A stretch of DNA of 64,000 nt from Lentibacter sp. XHP0401 (GTDB lineage: Bacteria; Pseudomonadota; Alphaproteobacteria; Rhodobacterales; Rhodobacteraceae): contig NZ_JAOWLC010000001.1 in the NCBI RefSeq assembly GCF_025751535.1, positions 186,001-250,000 on the forward strand. The letters run 5' to 3'. Shown here piece after piece: positions 17,394-26,580 of this stretch. Numbering within the stretch: the stretch's first letter is position 1; every line of letters starts with the position of its first letter. Both the position numbers and the translations under genes were made by a program. The notes beneath the pieces were generated by a model. That model did no database searches. It was not told where the DNA came from and saw only the letters and a list, made by a program, of their open reading frames with translations.

Positions 17394-18233
17394 TTAACGT
17401 TTCTGGCGGGCCATGAAGGCGAGACGTTCGAAGAGGTGCACGTCTTGTTCGTTTTTGAGCAAGGCTCCATGGAGTTTTGGCAGAGCGTTTCCTGCGTCGC
17501 GTTTGAGGTCTTCGGGAGACAGATCTTCGGCGAGCAGGAGCTTTAGCCAGTCGAGCACCTCGGAGGTTGACGGTTTTTTCTTGAGGCCCGATTGATCGCG
17601 AATTTCGTAGAACTGCGTGAGTGCTGTTGTTAGCAGTTGTTCCTTGATTCCTGCGTGATGGACTTCGACGATCTGGCGCATGGTGTCCATGTCGGGGAAG
17701 CGGATGTAGTGAAAGAAGCAGCGGCGCAGGAAGGCGTCGGGCAGTTCTTTTTCGTTGTTCGAGGTGATGATGATCACGGGGCGGTTTTTTGCGCGGATCG
17801 TTTCGCCTGTTTCGTAGACGTGAAACTCCATGCGGTCGAGCTCTTGCAGGAGATCGTTCGGAAATTCGATATCGGCTTTGTCGACTTCGTCAATCAGCAG
17901 CACCACACGCTCGTCGGATGTGAAGGCCTCCCAAAGCTTGCCTTTTTTGATGTAGTTGCTCACGTCATGCACGCGTGCATCGCCTAGCTGGCTGTCGCGC
18001 AGGCGGCTGACGGCATCGTATTCGTAGAGGCCTTGCTGGGCCTTGGTGGTGGATTTGATGTTCCACTCGATCATTCTCATGCCCAACGCTTTGGCCACCT
18101 GGCGGGCCAGCTCGGTTTTGCCTGTGCCGGGCTCGCCCTTGACCAGGAGGGGGCGTTCCAGTGTCACGGCGGCGTTGACGGCGGTCTTTAGATCATCCGT
18201 GGCGATATATGCGTCGGTTCCGTCAAATCTCAT
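17394..18233 (-). CDS. MoxR-family AAA ATPase
   Basis: 279 residues. Walker A is KGEPGTGKTE (residues 32-41), and Walker B with its following region is VVLLIDEVDKADIEF near 110. ITSNNEKELPDAFLRRCFFHYIRFP near 155 holds sensor 1 and the arginine finger. MoxR ATPases act as chaperones that insert cofactors or assemble complexes, usually with a VWA-domain partner encoded next to them. No VWA gene follows here; the next gene downstream is the convergent soxB. It is divergent from dksA. Confidence 0.9.
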   Translation of the reverse strand: MRFDGTDAYIATDDLKTAVNAAVTLERPLLVKGEPGTGKTELARQVAKALGMRMIEWNIKSTTKAQQGLYEYDAVSRLRDSQLGDARVHDVSNYIKKGKLWEAFTSDERVVLLIDEVDKADIEFPNDLLQELDRMEFHVYETGETIRAKNRPVIIITSNNEKELPDAFLRRCFFHYIRFPDMDTMRQIVEVHHAGIKEQLLTTALTQFYEIRDQSGLKKKPSTSEVLDWLKLLLAEDLSPEDLKRDAGNALPKLHGALLKNEQDVHLFERLAFMARQKR

Positions 18234-18379
18234 ATGAACGTGGCCCTGTTGTTTATTGATTTCATTCGCAAACTAACCGAGACGCAAATTCACCGCAATC
18301 GGATGTTATCGGGTAGTGACAATCTGCTTTCTTCAGAGTATTAGCCCCCCAGAAGCAGCGCTCAGTGAAGGAGATACCC

Positions 18380-18838
18380 ATGTCAATGACGCGCTCAACA
18401 GCAGAGGAAAAGGAAATGAAAGCAGAGCTTTTTCTGCCTGATGACTATCGTCCCGCCGAGGATGAACCTTTTATGAACGAACTCCAGCTCGAGTATTTTC
18501 GGCGTAAGCTGATCACATGGCGTGAAGAGCTTCTGGAAGGCAGCCGCGACACGATCGAAGGGCTGCAGGAAAGCACGCGCAACATTCCGGATTCAGCCGA
18601 TCGTGCCTCTGAAGAGACCGATCGCTCGCTTGAACTGCGCACGCGTGACCGCCAGCGCAAACTCGTTTCAAAGATCGACGCAGCTTTGCGCCGTATCAGT
18701 GAAGGAGAGTTTGGATATTGCGAGAAAACCGGTGACCAGATTTCGCTGAAACGCCTCGATGCGCGCCCGATTGCGACAATGACGCTTGAGGCGCAGGAAC
18801 GCCATGAGCGCCGTGAAAAAGTTCATCGCGACGACTGA
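18380..18838 (+). CDS. dksA: DksA-family RNA polymerase-binding regulator with degenerate zinc finger
   Basis: 152 residues. A coiled-coil follows LEYFRRKLITWREELL. The tip NIPDSADRA keeps the two acidic residues (Asp71, Asp74) that work with ppGpp in E. coli DksA. SLELRTRDRQRKL and EFGYCEKTGDQI follow. Of the four zinc cysteines only Cys114 remains: the second is Thr (CEKT) and the last pair is replaced by TLEA. Alphaproteobacterial DksA proteins with reduced cysteines are known to be functional. The ATG at 18380 has GAAGGAG upstream. Confidence 0.9.
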   Translation: MSMTRSTAEEKEMKAELFLPDDYRPAEDEPFMNELQLEYFRRKLITWREELLEGSRDTIEGLQESTRNIPDSADRASEETDRSLELRTRDRQRKLVSKIDAALRRISEGEFGYCEKTGDQISLKRLDARPIATMTLEAQERHERREKVHRDD

Positions 18839-18868
18839 GCAGGCCTTGCAAAGGTGAAGAAATACAGG

Positions 18869-18899
18869 GCGTCGGAGCGTGAGTTCCGGCGCTTTTTGT
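18869..18899 (+). terminator. Terminator after dksA
   Basis: An 8-bp stem GCGTCGGA / TCCGGCGC (one G-U pair) with an 8-base loop, then TTTTTGTTT. It is followed only 13 bases later by the ATG of the FAD monooxygenase, so that gene may depend on read-through. Confidence 0.78.
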
Positions 18900-18912
18900 T
18901 TGGGAGAAAACC

Positions 18913-20100
18913 ATGGTCAAAGGGCTGAAAATTCTGATTGTCGGCGCGGGTATCGGCGGGCTGGCTTTGGCCCGTGTTCTTGCGCTGCGCGGGGCCGATG
19001 TGACGGTGCTGGAACAGGCTCCCGAGATTGCCGAAGTGGGCGCGGGTTTGCAGATTTCGCCCAACGGGCTTGCAGTGCTGCGCGCGCTCGGGCTTGCGGG
19101 CGCGCTTGAGGCCAGCGGGGCTGTTCTGGCGGACACCGTGCAGCTCAAGGATTATCGCGGTGCGGGGGTGCTCAAGCTTGATTTGACGCAGCTTTCGCCG
19201 CAGAAATATTACTTTGTTCATCGTGCTGATTTGATTGAGCTTTTGGCGGAGGGTGCGCGTGCGGCAGGTGTGAAAATCCAGTTGTTGCAGAAGGTTGAAA
19301 GCGTAGAAGACGGGCCGCTTGCGCGCATCATTTTGGCCAGTGGCGAGGTGCGTGAGGCCGATCTTATCGTGGGGTGTGACGGGGTGCATTCGGTGGTGCG
19401 AGGGGCGCTGAACGGGGCTGAAAAACCTTTCTTTACAGGCAATGCCGCGTGGCGGGCCACTGTGCCGAACCTTTGGGGGCGCAGGAGTGATGTGCAGGTG
19501 CATATGGGGCCGCGGCGGCATTTGGTGAGCTATCCGCTGAAGGGAGGTGCGATGGTTAATCTGGTGGCTGTGGAGGAGCAGCGAAAGTGGCTGGCCGAAA
19601 GCTGGATGCAGGAGGACGACCCCGCCAATTTGCAGGCTGCTTTTGACGACTTCGGGGCCGAGGCGAAAGCCATGCTGGCCGAGGTGAGAGAGGTGAAGCA
19701 ATGGGGCTTGTTCCGCCATCCTGTTGCGGTGCGTTGGCATGGTGAGAGCCTTGCCCTGTTGGGCGATGCGGCCCATCCGACGCTGCCGTTTCTGGCGCAG
19801 GGGGCGGTTATGGCGCTTGAAGATGCCTGGGCGATGGGCGTGGCTTTGGACAGAGCGGAGCGCCTGAGCCAAGGCCTTGAAACCTACCAGCTTTGGCGGC
19901 GCGCAAGGGCGGAAAAAGTGATCAATACCGCAACGGGAAATGCGTGGAAATATCACTTGAGTTTTGGCCCGCTACGTTTTGCGGCGCACAGTGTTTTACG
20001 GCTTGGCGGGGCCGTTGCGCCGATGCAAATGCTGAAGCAGTTTGACTGGCTTTACGGCTATGATGTGACCACAGATTTGCCCGTTCAAAACCAGCGTTAA
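18913..20100 (+). CDS. FAD-dependent monooxygenase (salicylate/3-hydroxybenzoate hydroxylase-like)
   Basis: A 395-residue group A flavoprotein hydroxylase. The FAD Rossmann motif GAGIGG is at 11-16, the conserved VGCDGVHSVVR (DG motif) near 153, and LLGDAAHPTLPF (GD motif) near 282 with AQGAVMALEDAW after it. The fold hydroxylates aromatic acids using NAD(P)H and O2. The exact substrate cannot be read, although the pca genes elsewhere in the window show that ring catabolism occurs. There is no signal peptide. It starts closely behind the dksA terminator. Confidence 0.84.
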   Translation: MVKGLKILIVGAGIGGLALARVLALRGADVTVLEQAPEIAEVGAGLQISPNGLAVLRALGLAGALEASGAVLADTVQLKDYRGAGVLKLDLTQLSPQKYYFVHRADLIELLAEGARAAGVKIQLLQKVESVEDGPLARIILASGEVREADLIVGCDGVHSVVRGALNGAEKPFFTGNAAWRATVPNLWGRRSDVQVHMGPRRHLVSYPLKGGAMVNLVAVEEQRKWLAESWMQEDDPANLQAAFDDFGAEAKAMLAEVREVKQWGLFRHPVAVRWHGESLALLGDAAHPTLPFLAQGAVMALEDAWAMGVALDRAERLSQGLETYQLWRRARAEKVINTATGNAWKYHLSFGPLRFAAHSVLRLGGAVAPMQMLKQFDWLYGYDVTTDLPVQNQR

Positions 20101-20191
20101 CTTTTGCAAAATGTGCTGATTCCAGGGGGGTGATATGAGTGCACAATGCGTGCACCCCCCGTGCACCGCCAAAACGGTTTTCTGATGCTCA

Positions 20192-20228
20192 TAAAAAAAG
20201 CAGCCGTTCGTGAAGAGTGCGAACGGCG
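20192..20228 (-). terminator. Terminator of enolase gene
   Basis: Read on the minus strand: an 8-bp stem GCCGTTCG / CGAACGGC with a 9-base loop, then CTGCTTTTTTT. It lies 20 bases beyond the enolase stop. Confidence 0.88.
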
Positions 20229-20247
20229 GCTTCATGTGTTGGTAAGC

Positions 20248-21726
<1,479 letters not shown>

Positions 21727-22617
21727 TCAGACCGCCGCCGAGGAGGCTGGCGCGTGACCGCGGGCGAGTTTGCGCTCGCGCAGGAAGGTATAAAGGCCCG
21801 AGGCGATGATGAGGGCCGAACCTGCGTAAGTGAGTGCATCGGGAGATTCGCTGAAGACGATGTAGCCGAGGATGATCGAGAAGAGGAGCCGTGTGTAGCG
21901 GAACGGCATGATGGCCGAGGCATCGCCCAAGCGCATGGCAACGACGATCATGTAATAACCGATGATGCCGAAAAAGACGCCGATGGCGAGGTAGAGGCCT
22001 GTTGTGGGTGTGAGCGAAACAAAAGGCTCGCCTGAAAGCATCAGGAGCGGCACGGCAAGAACGAAGGAGCTTGAGCCGTAAAACGATACGACCATGGAGG
22101 AAGTGTTGGGCGGCACGAGGCGGGTGAGCAGATCGCGCGCGGCGATGCCTGCGACGGCGATGAGAACGAAGAGGGCGGAAGGATCAAACCCCGCGAGGCC
22201 CGGGCGGATGATGATGAGCACGCCGATGAAGCCTGTGATGATTGCGGCCCAACGCCGCCAGCCGACTTGCTCGCCCATGAAGAGCGCCGCGCCAAGGGTG
22301 ATAGCCAGAGGCGTGGCCTGGAACACGGCGGCAACTGTCGACAGCGGGACGAGCCAGAGCGCTGTGATGAAGGCCGAAGCGGCCACCGTATCGGAGAGGG
22401 TGCGCCAGAAGATGATTTTGGTGCGGTAGCGGCGGGCAAAGACATTGACGCCCTGCGCACGGGCCAGAAGGCCGAAGACAACCACGGAGGCCCCCCCGAG
22501 GCAGAGGAAAATTTGCCAGCGTGGCAAAAACAGTGTGAGGTGCTTGATGAAGCTGTCCTCAACCGCAAAGGCCGCCATGGCCGCCGTGAGAAGGAGGATT
22601 CCGCGCAGGTTGTTCAT
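21727..22617 (-). CDS. DMT (EamA) family transporter
   Basis: 296 residues with ten predicted membrane helices in two EamA repeats. The first repeat has FLPRWQIFLCLGGASVVVFG and LVPLSTVAAVFQATPL. The second has GDASAIMPFRYTRLLFSIILGYIVFSE, the conserved pattern of this family. Such proteins are metabolite exporters or importers of varied specificity. The substrate is unknown. It sits between the enolase gene and a Fur-family regulator on the same strand, 125 bases after the latter. Confidence 0.88.
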   Translation of the reverse strand: MNNLRGILLLTAAMAAFAVEDSFIKHLTLFLPRWQIFLCLGGASVVVFGLLARAQGVNVFARRYRTKIIFWRTLSDTVAASAFITALWLVPLSTVAAVFQATPLAITLGAALFMGEQVGWRRWAAIITGFIGVLIIIRPGLAGFDPSALFVLIAVAGIAARDLLTRLVPPNTSSMVVSFYGSSSFVLAVPLLMLSGEPFVSLTPTTGLYLAIGVFFGIIGYYMIVVAMRLGDASAIMPFRYTRLLFSIILGYIVFSESPDALTYAGSALIIASGLYTFLRERKLARGHAPASSAAV

Positions 22618-22742
22618 TGGATGTGCGTCCGTAAATGTTACCCGACACCTTTCGGGGAAAGCGGGCAGGGGTGCAAGGTGTTTCGCTTGTTAAGAATGTG
22701 GAGACTGGGCGCGCACGGACATAAGGCCACCGAAAGCGCGCA

Positions 22743-23168
22743 TTATTCCTTCTTGAGCGGCACGCCGTAGAGCTCGAGGCGGTGGCCCTTCAGCTTGTAG
22801 CCGAGCTTTTCGGCGATGCGCTCTTGCAGGGCTTCGATTTCTTCATCGACAAATTCGATAACCTGCCCCGAGTTCATATCAATCAGGTGATCGTGGTGTT
22901 CACGCTCGGCATCTTCATAGCGGGCGCGGCCATCGCCGAATTCGAGCTTGTCGAGGATGCCGGCTTCTTCAAAGAGCTTCACCGTGCGGTAGACTGTGGC
23001 GATGGAAATACCTGCATCAAGGGCCGAGGCGCGGGCGTATAGCTCTTCCACATCGGGGTGGTCATCACTCTCTTGCAGCACTGTTGCGATGATACGGCGC
23101 TGGCCTGTCATGCGCAGGCCTTTGGCTTCACAGCGGGAAATGATTGTATCGGTCATGGCATGGCTCAT
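22743..23168 (-). CDS. Fur-family metalloregulator (Fur/Mur type)
   Basis: 141 residues. A winged helix (CEAKGLRMTGQRRIIATVLQ ... VEELYARAS ... ISIATVYRTVKLFEEAGIL) is followed by a dimerisation domain with EHHDHLIDMNSGQVIEF, the His-rich metal site. The CXXC zinc motifs of E. coli Fur are absent, as in alphaproteobacterial Fur/Mur proteins that respond to manganese or iron. It could alternatively be Irr, but the regulatory HxH heme motif of Irr is not obvious. The start may be at 23168 (MSHAM) or four codons later at 23156. Confidence 0.87.
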   Translation of the reverse strand: MSHAMTDTIISRCEAKGLRMTGQRRIIATVLQESDDHPDVEELYARASALDAGISIATVYRTVKLFEEAGILDKLEFGDGRARYEDAEREHHDHLIDMNSGQVIEFVDEEIEALQERIAEKLGYKLKGHRLELYGVPLKKE

Positions 23169-23367
23169 CTTGTCTGCACGCGGGTTTAACCGAGCGGCGC
23201 TGAGTTGGCCAGAGTTAAGGGCCAAACGGGGGCTAAACAGTGAGCTGGCTTTGTATGAAACTGCCTTGATGCCGGCCAATCTTGGTGTGCTCGGACGATG
23301 TTTGCAGGAATGGCAAACGGTTGAGCGCTGGAACACGGGCACGCGAGCAAGGCGCGGTCTGAACTGG

Positions 23368-23400
23368 CGGCAACGCGACGCCTGTTGGGTCGCGTTGCCG
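23368..23400. repeat. Perfect 12-bp hairpin downstream of DUF4394 gene
   Basis: Arms CGGCAACGCGAC and GTCGCGTTGCCG are separated by 9 bases, in the 255-base gap between the end of the DUF4394 gene (23424) and the start of the fur-like gene (23168). Neither side has a clean T run. It probably acts as a weak leftward terminator or an mRNA 3'-end stabiliser. The rest of the gap holds the regulator's promoter region, and I see no other element in it. Confidence 0.65.
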
Positions 23401-23423
23401 TTTGGCTTTGGCTTTGGGTTTGT

Positions 23424-24206
23424 TTACATCGCAGGGAGGATGGCGACATCGCGGATCATGCCGTCGAGGCCTTCGATCATGCCTGCTCCGGTGGCGACCC
23501 CTGTTTTGAGATCAACCGAATACAGCATGTTGCCGTTGATCAACCATGCCATGTTTTCCATTTCGGCTGTGGTCTGGATATCGAAGGCATAGTTGGCCTC
23601 GGGGGCTTCAAGGCCCAGCTTGCCGATGGCGCCCAGTGTTCCATCGTTCGGTGAAACCTGCTGGATCACGGCAACGATGGTGGAATCGATATCAAACATC
23701 GCGGTGCTTTCGGGTTTGCCATAGCTGTTGATGTAAGCGGCGGCGGCTATGGCGGGTGTCTCGCCTGCGTGCATGTCGTCTGATTTCCAATCAAGGCTGC
23801 CATCCACGGTCACAGCGCCGGAATCGACATCGACGCGGTGGTTGGTTGTTCCTGTCATGAAGCGCAGTTTGTCGGCCATCGGGTTGAAATCAACGATTAC
23901 CGGCTGGTCTGTTACAGGCAGGGGGGTGTCCATTGTGGACATTTCCGTTGTGTCGCCTGTGGCCGGATCAATGCTGACGATGCGCATGTCGGGGGTGACG
24001 CCGACCAAAGTGTTGTTGGACGGGCGCAGATCAAGGCCAAGCAGGCTGTCAACGCCCTTCACATCCATTGTGCCGGAAACGGCAAGCGTTTCGGTGTCAA
24101 ACATCACCAGTGTCTTGTCGCCGACGAGGCCAACGGCGGGCGCGGCAAAGGCGGCTGAAAGAGATAAGGTCAGTGCGGTTGTCGAAAAAGCTGCGATACG
24201 AAGCAT
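23424..24206 (-). CDS. Exported DUF4394 protein
   Basis: 260 residues. A Sec signal peptide covers about 1-21 (ending AAFAAP). The DUF4394 repeat-like pattern follows: LLGLDLRPSNNTLVGV, VDFNPMADKLRFMTGTTNHRV and YINSYGKPESTAMFDID, suggesting a beta-propeller-like fold. The function is unknown. It is divergent from the ECF sigma/anti-sigma genes, and its upstream region carries the same promoter-like motif as theirs, so it is probably a direct member of that regulon. Confidence 0.86.
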   Translation of the reverse strand: MLRIAAFSTTALTLSLSAAFAAPAVGLVGDKTLVMFDTETLAVSGTMDVKGVDSLLGLDLRPSNNTLVGVTPDMRIVSIDPATGDTTEMSTMDTPLPVTDQPVIVDFNPMADKLRFMTGTTNHRVDVDSGAVTVDGSLDWKSDDMHAGETPAIAAAAYINSYGKPESTAMFDIDSTIVAVIQQVSPNDGTLGAIGKLGLEAPEANYAFDIQTTAEMENMAWLINGNMLYSVDLKTGVATGAGMIEGLDGMIRDVAILPAM

Positions 24207-24264
24207 GATTAAATTTCCTTAGTTTGGACTGCAAAAGCACGGCGGTTGTCGCCGTCCATACCTA

Positions 24265-24294
24265 GAGGACACGCAAGCTGCGCAACTGGATGCA
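24265..24294 (-). promoter_or_regulatory. Candidate ECF sigma promoter for the DUF4394 gene
   Basis: Read on the minus strand: TGCATCC, then 16 bases, then TGTCCTC (preceded by GCG). The same layout occurs on the plus strand at 24311-24340. The transcript would begin near 24258, about 50 bases before the ATG at 24206. The repeated motif at equal spacing on both divergent sides is seen directly; sigma recognition is inferred. Confidence 0.66.
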
Positions 24295-24310
24295 AAAATT
24301 TTGAAAAACA

Positions 24311-24340
24311 TGCATCCGTATCGCTTCGCCGCGTGTCTTC
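24311..24340 (+). promoter_or_regulatory. Candidate autoregulated promoter of the ECF sigma operon
   Basis: TGCATCC, 16 bases, then TGTCTTC (preceded by GCG), matching the divergent motif at 24265-24294 in both boxes and in spacing. ECF factors commonly autoregulate and use a -35 / -10 spacing of about 16. The two -35 boxes form an inverted repeat 16 bases apart. Confidence 0.66.
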
Positions 24341-24429
24341 CCCAGTGAAAGAGATTAGTTTGTTGGCGTGTTTGACAGGTGCAGCAGCCCGGCCATGACA
24401 GGTTTTCTCTTTTCCGATAGAGAGGAGGT

Positions 24430-25032
24430 ATGTTTGCGCACGGCTTCAGGAAGGATAGTGCTTTGAGCGAAGATTTAGATGCGCGTGCACGGGCTAATCT
24501 GCTTTTTCGTGCGATTGCCGATTGCACTGCGGGCAAAGGGGCAGGTGTTGATGCTATTCTGGCCAGTGAAGGCGCGCAGCTTCTGGGGGTTGCACAGCGT
24601 ATCCTGGGCCGACGTGATCTGGCGGAAGAAGCGCTTCAGGATGCGATGCTTCAGGTTTGGCGCAAGGCAAAGCAATTTGACGCGCAAGCCGGATCGGCGC
24701 GCGGCTGGATCTACGCGATCTTGCGCAACCGTTGTCTGAACATTCTGCGCGATGGCAAACGGCTGAGCACCTTGCCACCCGCCGAGCTTGCAAGCTTGCT
24801 GGAAGCCCGCCAAGGAATCGTGCCTGATGAGGGCTGGGAAATTCTTGCGGGACCAAGCCGCATCCGTGATTGCCTGAGCGGGCTCGACAGCCAAAGCCGC
24901 CATATCATTCTGCTCGCGCATGTTGCTGGCTTCAGCCACGCAGAAATATCAACCCGTCAGGATGTGCCGCTCGGCACGATCAAATCCCTGATCCGCAGAG
25001 GGCTGCAAGCCCTGAAGGAGTGTCTGACATGA
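24430..25032 (+). CDS. ECF RNA polymerase sigma factor
   Basis: About 200 residues. A sigma-2 region (LLGVAQRILGRRDLAEEALQ, then VWRKAKQF, RGWIYAILRNRCLNILRD) and a sigma-4 region (RHIILLAHVAGFSHAEIST and PLGTIKSLIRRGLQALKE) with no sigma-3, as in ECF factors. The ATG at 24430 has AGGAGG only one base before it. A TTG at 24463 has AGGAAGGA spaced 7 bases and gives MSEDLDARA, so the true start may be the latter. It overlaps the anti-sigma gene by 4 bases (ATGA), which indicates translational coupling. Confidence 0.92.
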   Translation: MFAHGFRKDSALSEDLDARARANLLFRAIADCTAGKGAGVDAILASEGAQLLGVAQRILGRRDLAEEALQDAMLQVWRKAKQFDAQAGSARGWIYAILRNRCLNILRDGKRLSTLPPAELASLLEARQGIVPDEGWEILAGPSRIRDCLSGLDSQSRHIILLAHVAGFSHAEISTRQDVPLGTIKSLIRRGLQALKECLT

Positions 25033-25748
25033 CCCGTTTATCAGACGAAATCATCGCCCTGTCAGATGAATATGTCCTTGGTTTGTTGTCTCCGACGGAA
25101 GCGGCCCTTCTGGAAGAGATCATGGTGCGTGATACCGAACTTGCGCAACGGGTCGGACGTTTGCGTGACCGGTTGTTGCCGCTGGACCTCTCTGCGGAAC
25201 CTGTCGAGCTGCCTGACGGGTTTGAACAGCGGCTTTCGGGCAGGCTGAGCACAGAACCACAACTCGCCGCGATTGAAACCAGCCGTGTCACCGCTGCACA
25301 GCCCGCCAACCTGCCTGTAGCCCCGAAAAAATGGGTGGCCGGTTTGATGGCCGCGTCGATTGCGGGGCTTGTTGCGGGGATTGGTCTTGGCGGGATGCAA
25401 GAGGCGCCCGACCCAAAGGTTGTGGCCGTTCTTGTGGATGCGGCAGGCGTGCCGCAGGCGGTTATTGACGACTATGGTAATGATACGGCGATGGTTCGTT
25501 TTGTGGCGGATATATCTGTTCCTGCTGACCGGACCTTGCAGGTCTGGACGCTTCCGTCGGCAGATATGGGGCCGGTTTCGCTTGGCGTGCTCGACGGCGT
25601 GGCGGCGTCCCGTCTGTCATTTGAGGACTTGCCTGACCCCAATGCAGAGCAACTTTACGAGGTTACGCTTGAGCCTCTCGGCGGATCACCAACCGGCCGC
25701 CCGACGGGGCCGATCATCGGCAAGGGCTTTGCTGCGGATCAGATATAA
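25029..25748 (+). CDS. Anti-sigma factor (RskA-like), membrane-anchored
   Basis: 239 residues. The N-terminal cytoplasmic part (SDEYVLGLLSPTEAALLEE, a typical anti-sigma segment) is followed by one transmembrane helix at about 102-122 and a C-terminal periplasmic domain (VRFVADISVPADRTLQVWTL ... LSFEDLPDP) of the anti-sigma-K/RskA type. No zinc-binding HXXXCXXC is seen, so it is not a ZAS-type sensor. It probably holds the upstream sigma factor at the membrane until a periplasmic signal triggers its release. The ATG at 25029 overlaps the sigma stop. Confidence 0.88.
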   Translation: MTRLSDEIIALSDEYVLGLLSPTEAALLEEIMVRDTELAQRVGRLRDRLLPLDLSAEPVELPDGFEQRLSGRLSTEPQLAAIETSRVTAAQPANLPVAPKKWVAGLMAASIAGLVAGIGLGGMQEAPDPKVVAVLVDAAGVPQAVIDDYGNDTAMVRFVADISVPADRTLQVWTLPSADMGPVSLGVLDGVAASRLSFEDLPDPNAEQLYEVTLEPLGGSPTGRPTGPIIGKGFAADQI

Positions 25749-25782
25749 GCGGACCCCGGGAGGCGGCGCTGGTGATCGCAGT

Positions 25783-26580
25783 TTACACATCCCATTTCTG
25801 GTAGGGGTCGGGCAGGGGGATGGCGGCCAGCAACTCTTTTGTGTAGGCCGCTTTGGGGCTTTCAAAGAGTTCTGTTGTTTCGCCTTCTTCAACGATTTCG
25901 CCTTTGTGGAGTATGAGCACACGGCTGCACAGCCGCCGGATGACGGACAGATCGTGGCTGATGAACGCCAGTGACAGCCCCAGTTCGCGCACCAGATCGG
26001 CGAGGAGATTGAGCACTTGCGCTTGCGAGGAAACATCCAGCCCCGATACGATTTCGTCGGCTAGAATAAAGTCGGGGCGAAGGGCGATTGCTCGGGCAAT
26101 GCCGACCCGCTGGCGTTGCCCTCCGGAGAGTTCGTGCGGATAGCGCCTGGCGAATGTTGTGGGCAGGCCGACCATGTCCAGCGCCTCATTGACCTTTGCG
26201 GGAAGGTTCTCCACCCCGTGCAAACGCAGCGGACCGGCGATTATTCCGCCCACACGGCGGCGCGGATTGAGTGATGACATCGGGTCCTGAAAGATCATCT
26301 GGAACTGCTGGCGCATTCCGCGGAGCTGGTTCTCGTTCATGTGGGTGATGTCGATTCCTTTGAATTTGATCTGGCCGCCTGTTGGCTCTAACAGCCGCAA
26401 CATGGCGCGACCCAGTGTCGACTTGCCGGAGCCCGAGCCGCCCACGATCCCCAGCACGGCGCCTTTTGGCACATCAAAGCTCAGCCCTTTGAGGATTTCG
26501 ATGCGTGGCGTTGCCCCGAGAAGGGGTTTGCGTGTCATATCAGGCAAGGACAGGTGGAGATCCCGTATTTCGTAGATCAT
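25783..26580 (-). CDS. ABC transporter ATP-binding protein (DppF/OppF-type)
   Basis: 265 residues. Walker A is GGSGSGKST near 46, the Q-loop is IFQDPMSSLNPR, the ABC signature is LSGGQRQRVGIARAI near 149, and Walker B is FILADEIVSGLD. The peptide/nickel type is recognised by the MSSLNPR segment. It is the last gene of the leftward import operon and pairs with the next ATPase as a heterodimer. Its start overlaps the upstream gene's stop by 4 bases. Confidence 0.92.
   Translation of the reverse strand: MIYEIRDLHLSLPDMTRKPLLGATPRIEILKGLSFDVPKGAVLGIVGGSGSGKSTLGRAMLRLLEPTGGQIKFKGIDITHMNENQLRGMRQQFQMIFQDPMSSLNPRRRVGGIIAGPLRLHGVENLPAKVNEALDMVGLPTTFARRYPHELSGGQRQRVGIARAIALRPDFILADEIVSGLDVSSQAQVLNLLADLVRELGLSLAFISHDLSVIRRLCSRVLILHKGEIVEEGETTELFESPKAAYTKELLAAIPLPDPYQKWDV

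Noticed and set aside
18823-19956. A 377-codon open frame on the minus strand
   Set aside because: It is antisense to the FAD monooxygenase gene with its GAGIGG and GDAAHP motifs.
20120-20165. G-rich/C-rich dyad (GGGGGGTG ... GTGCACCCCCC) after the FAD monooxygenase
   Set aside because: It can fold, but has no T run, no repeat elsewhere in the window and irregular arms. I could not support a terminator or operator call.
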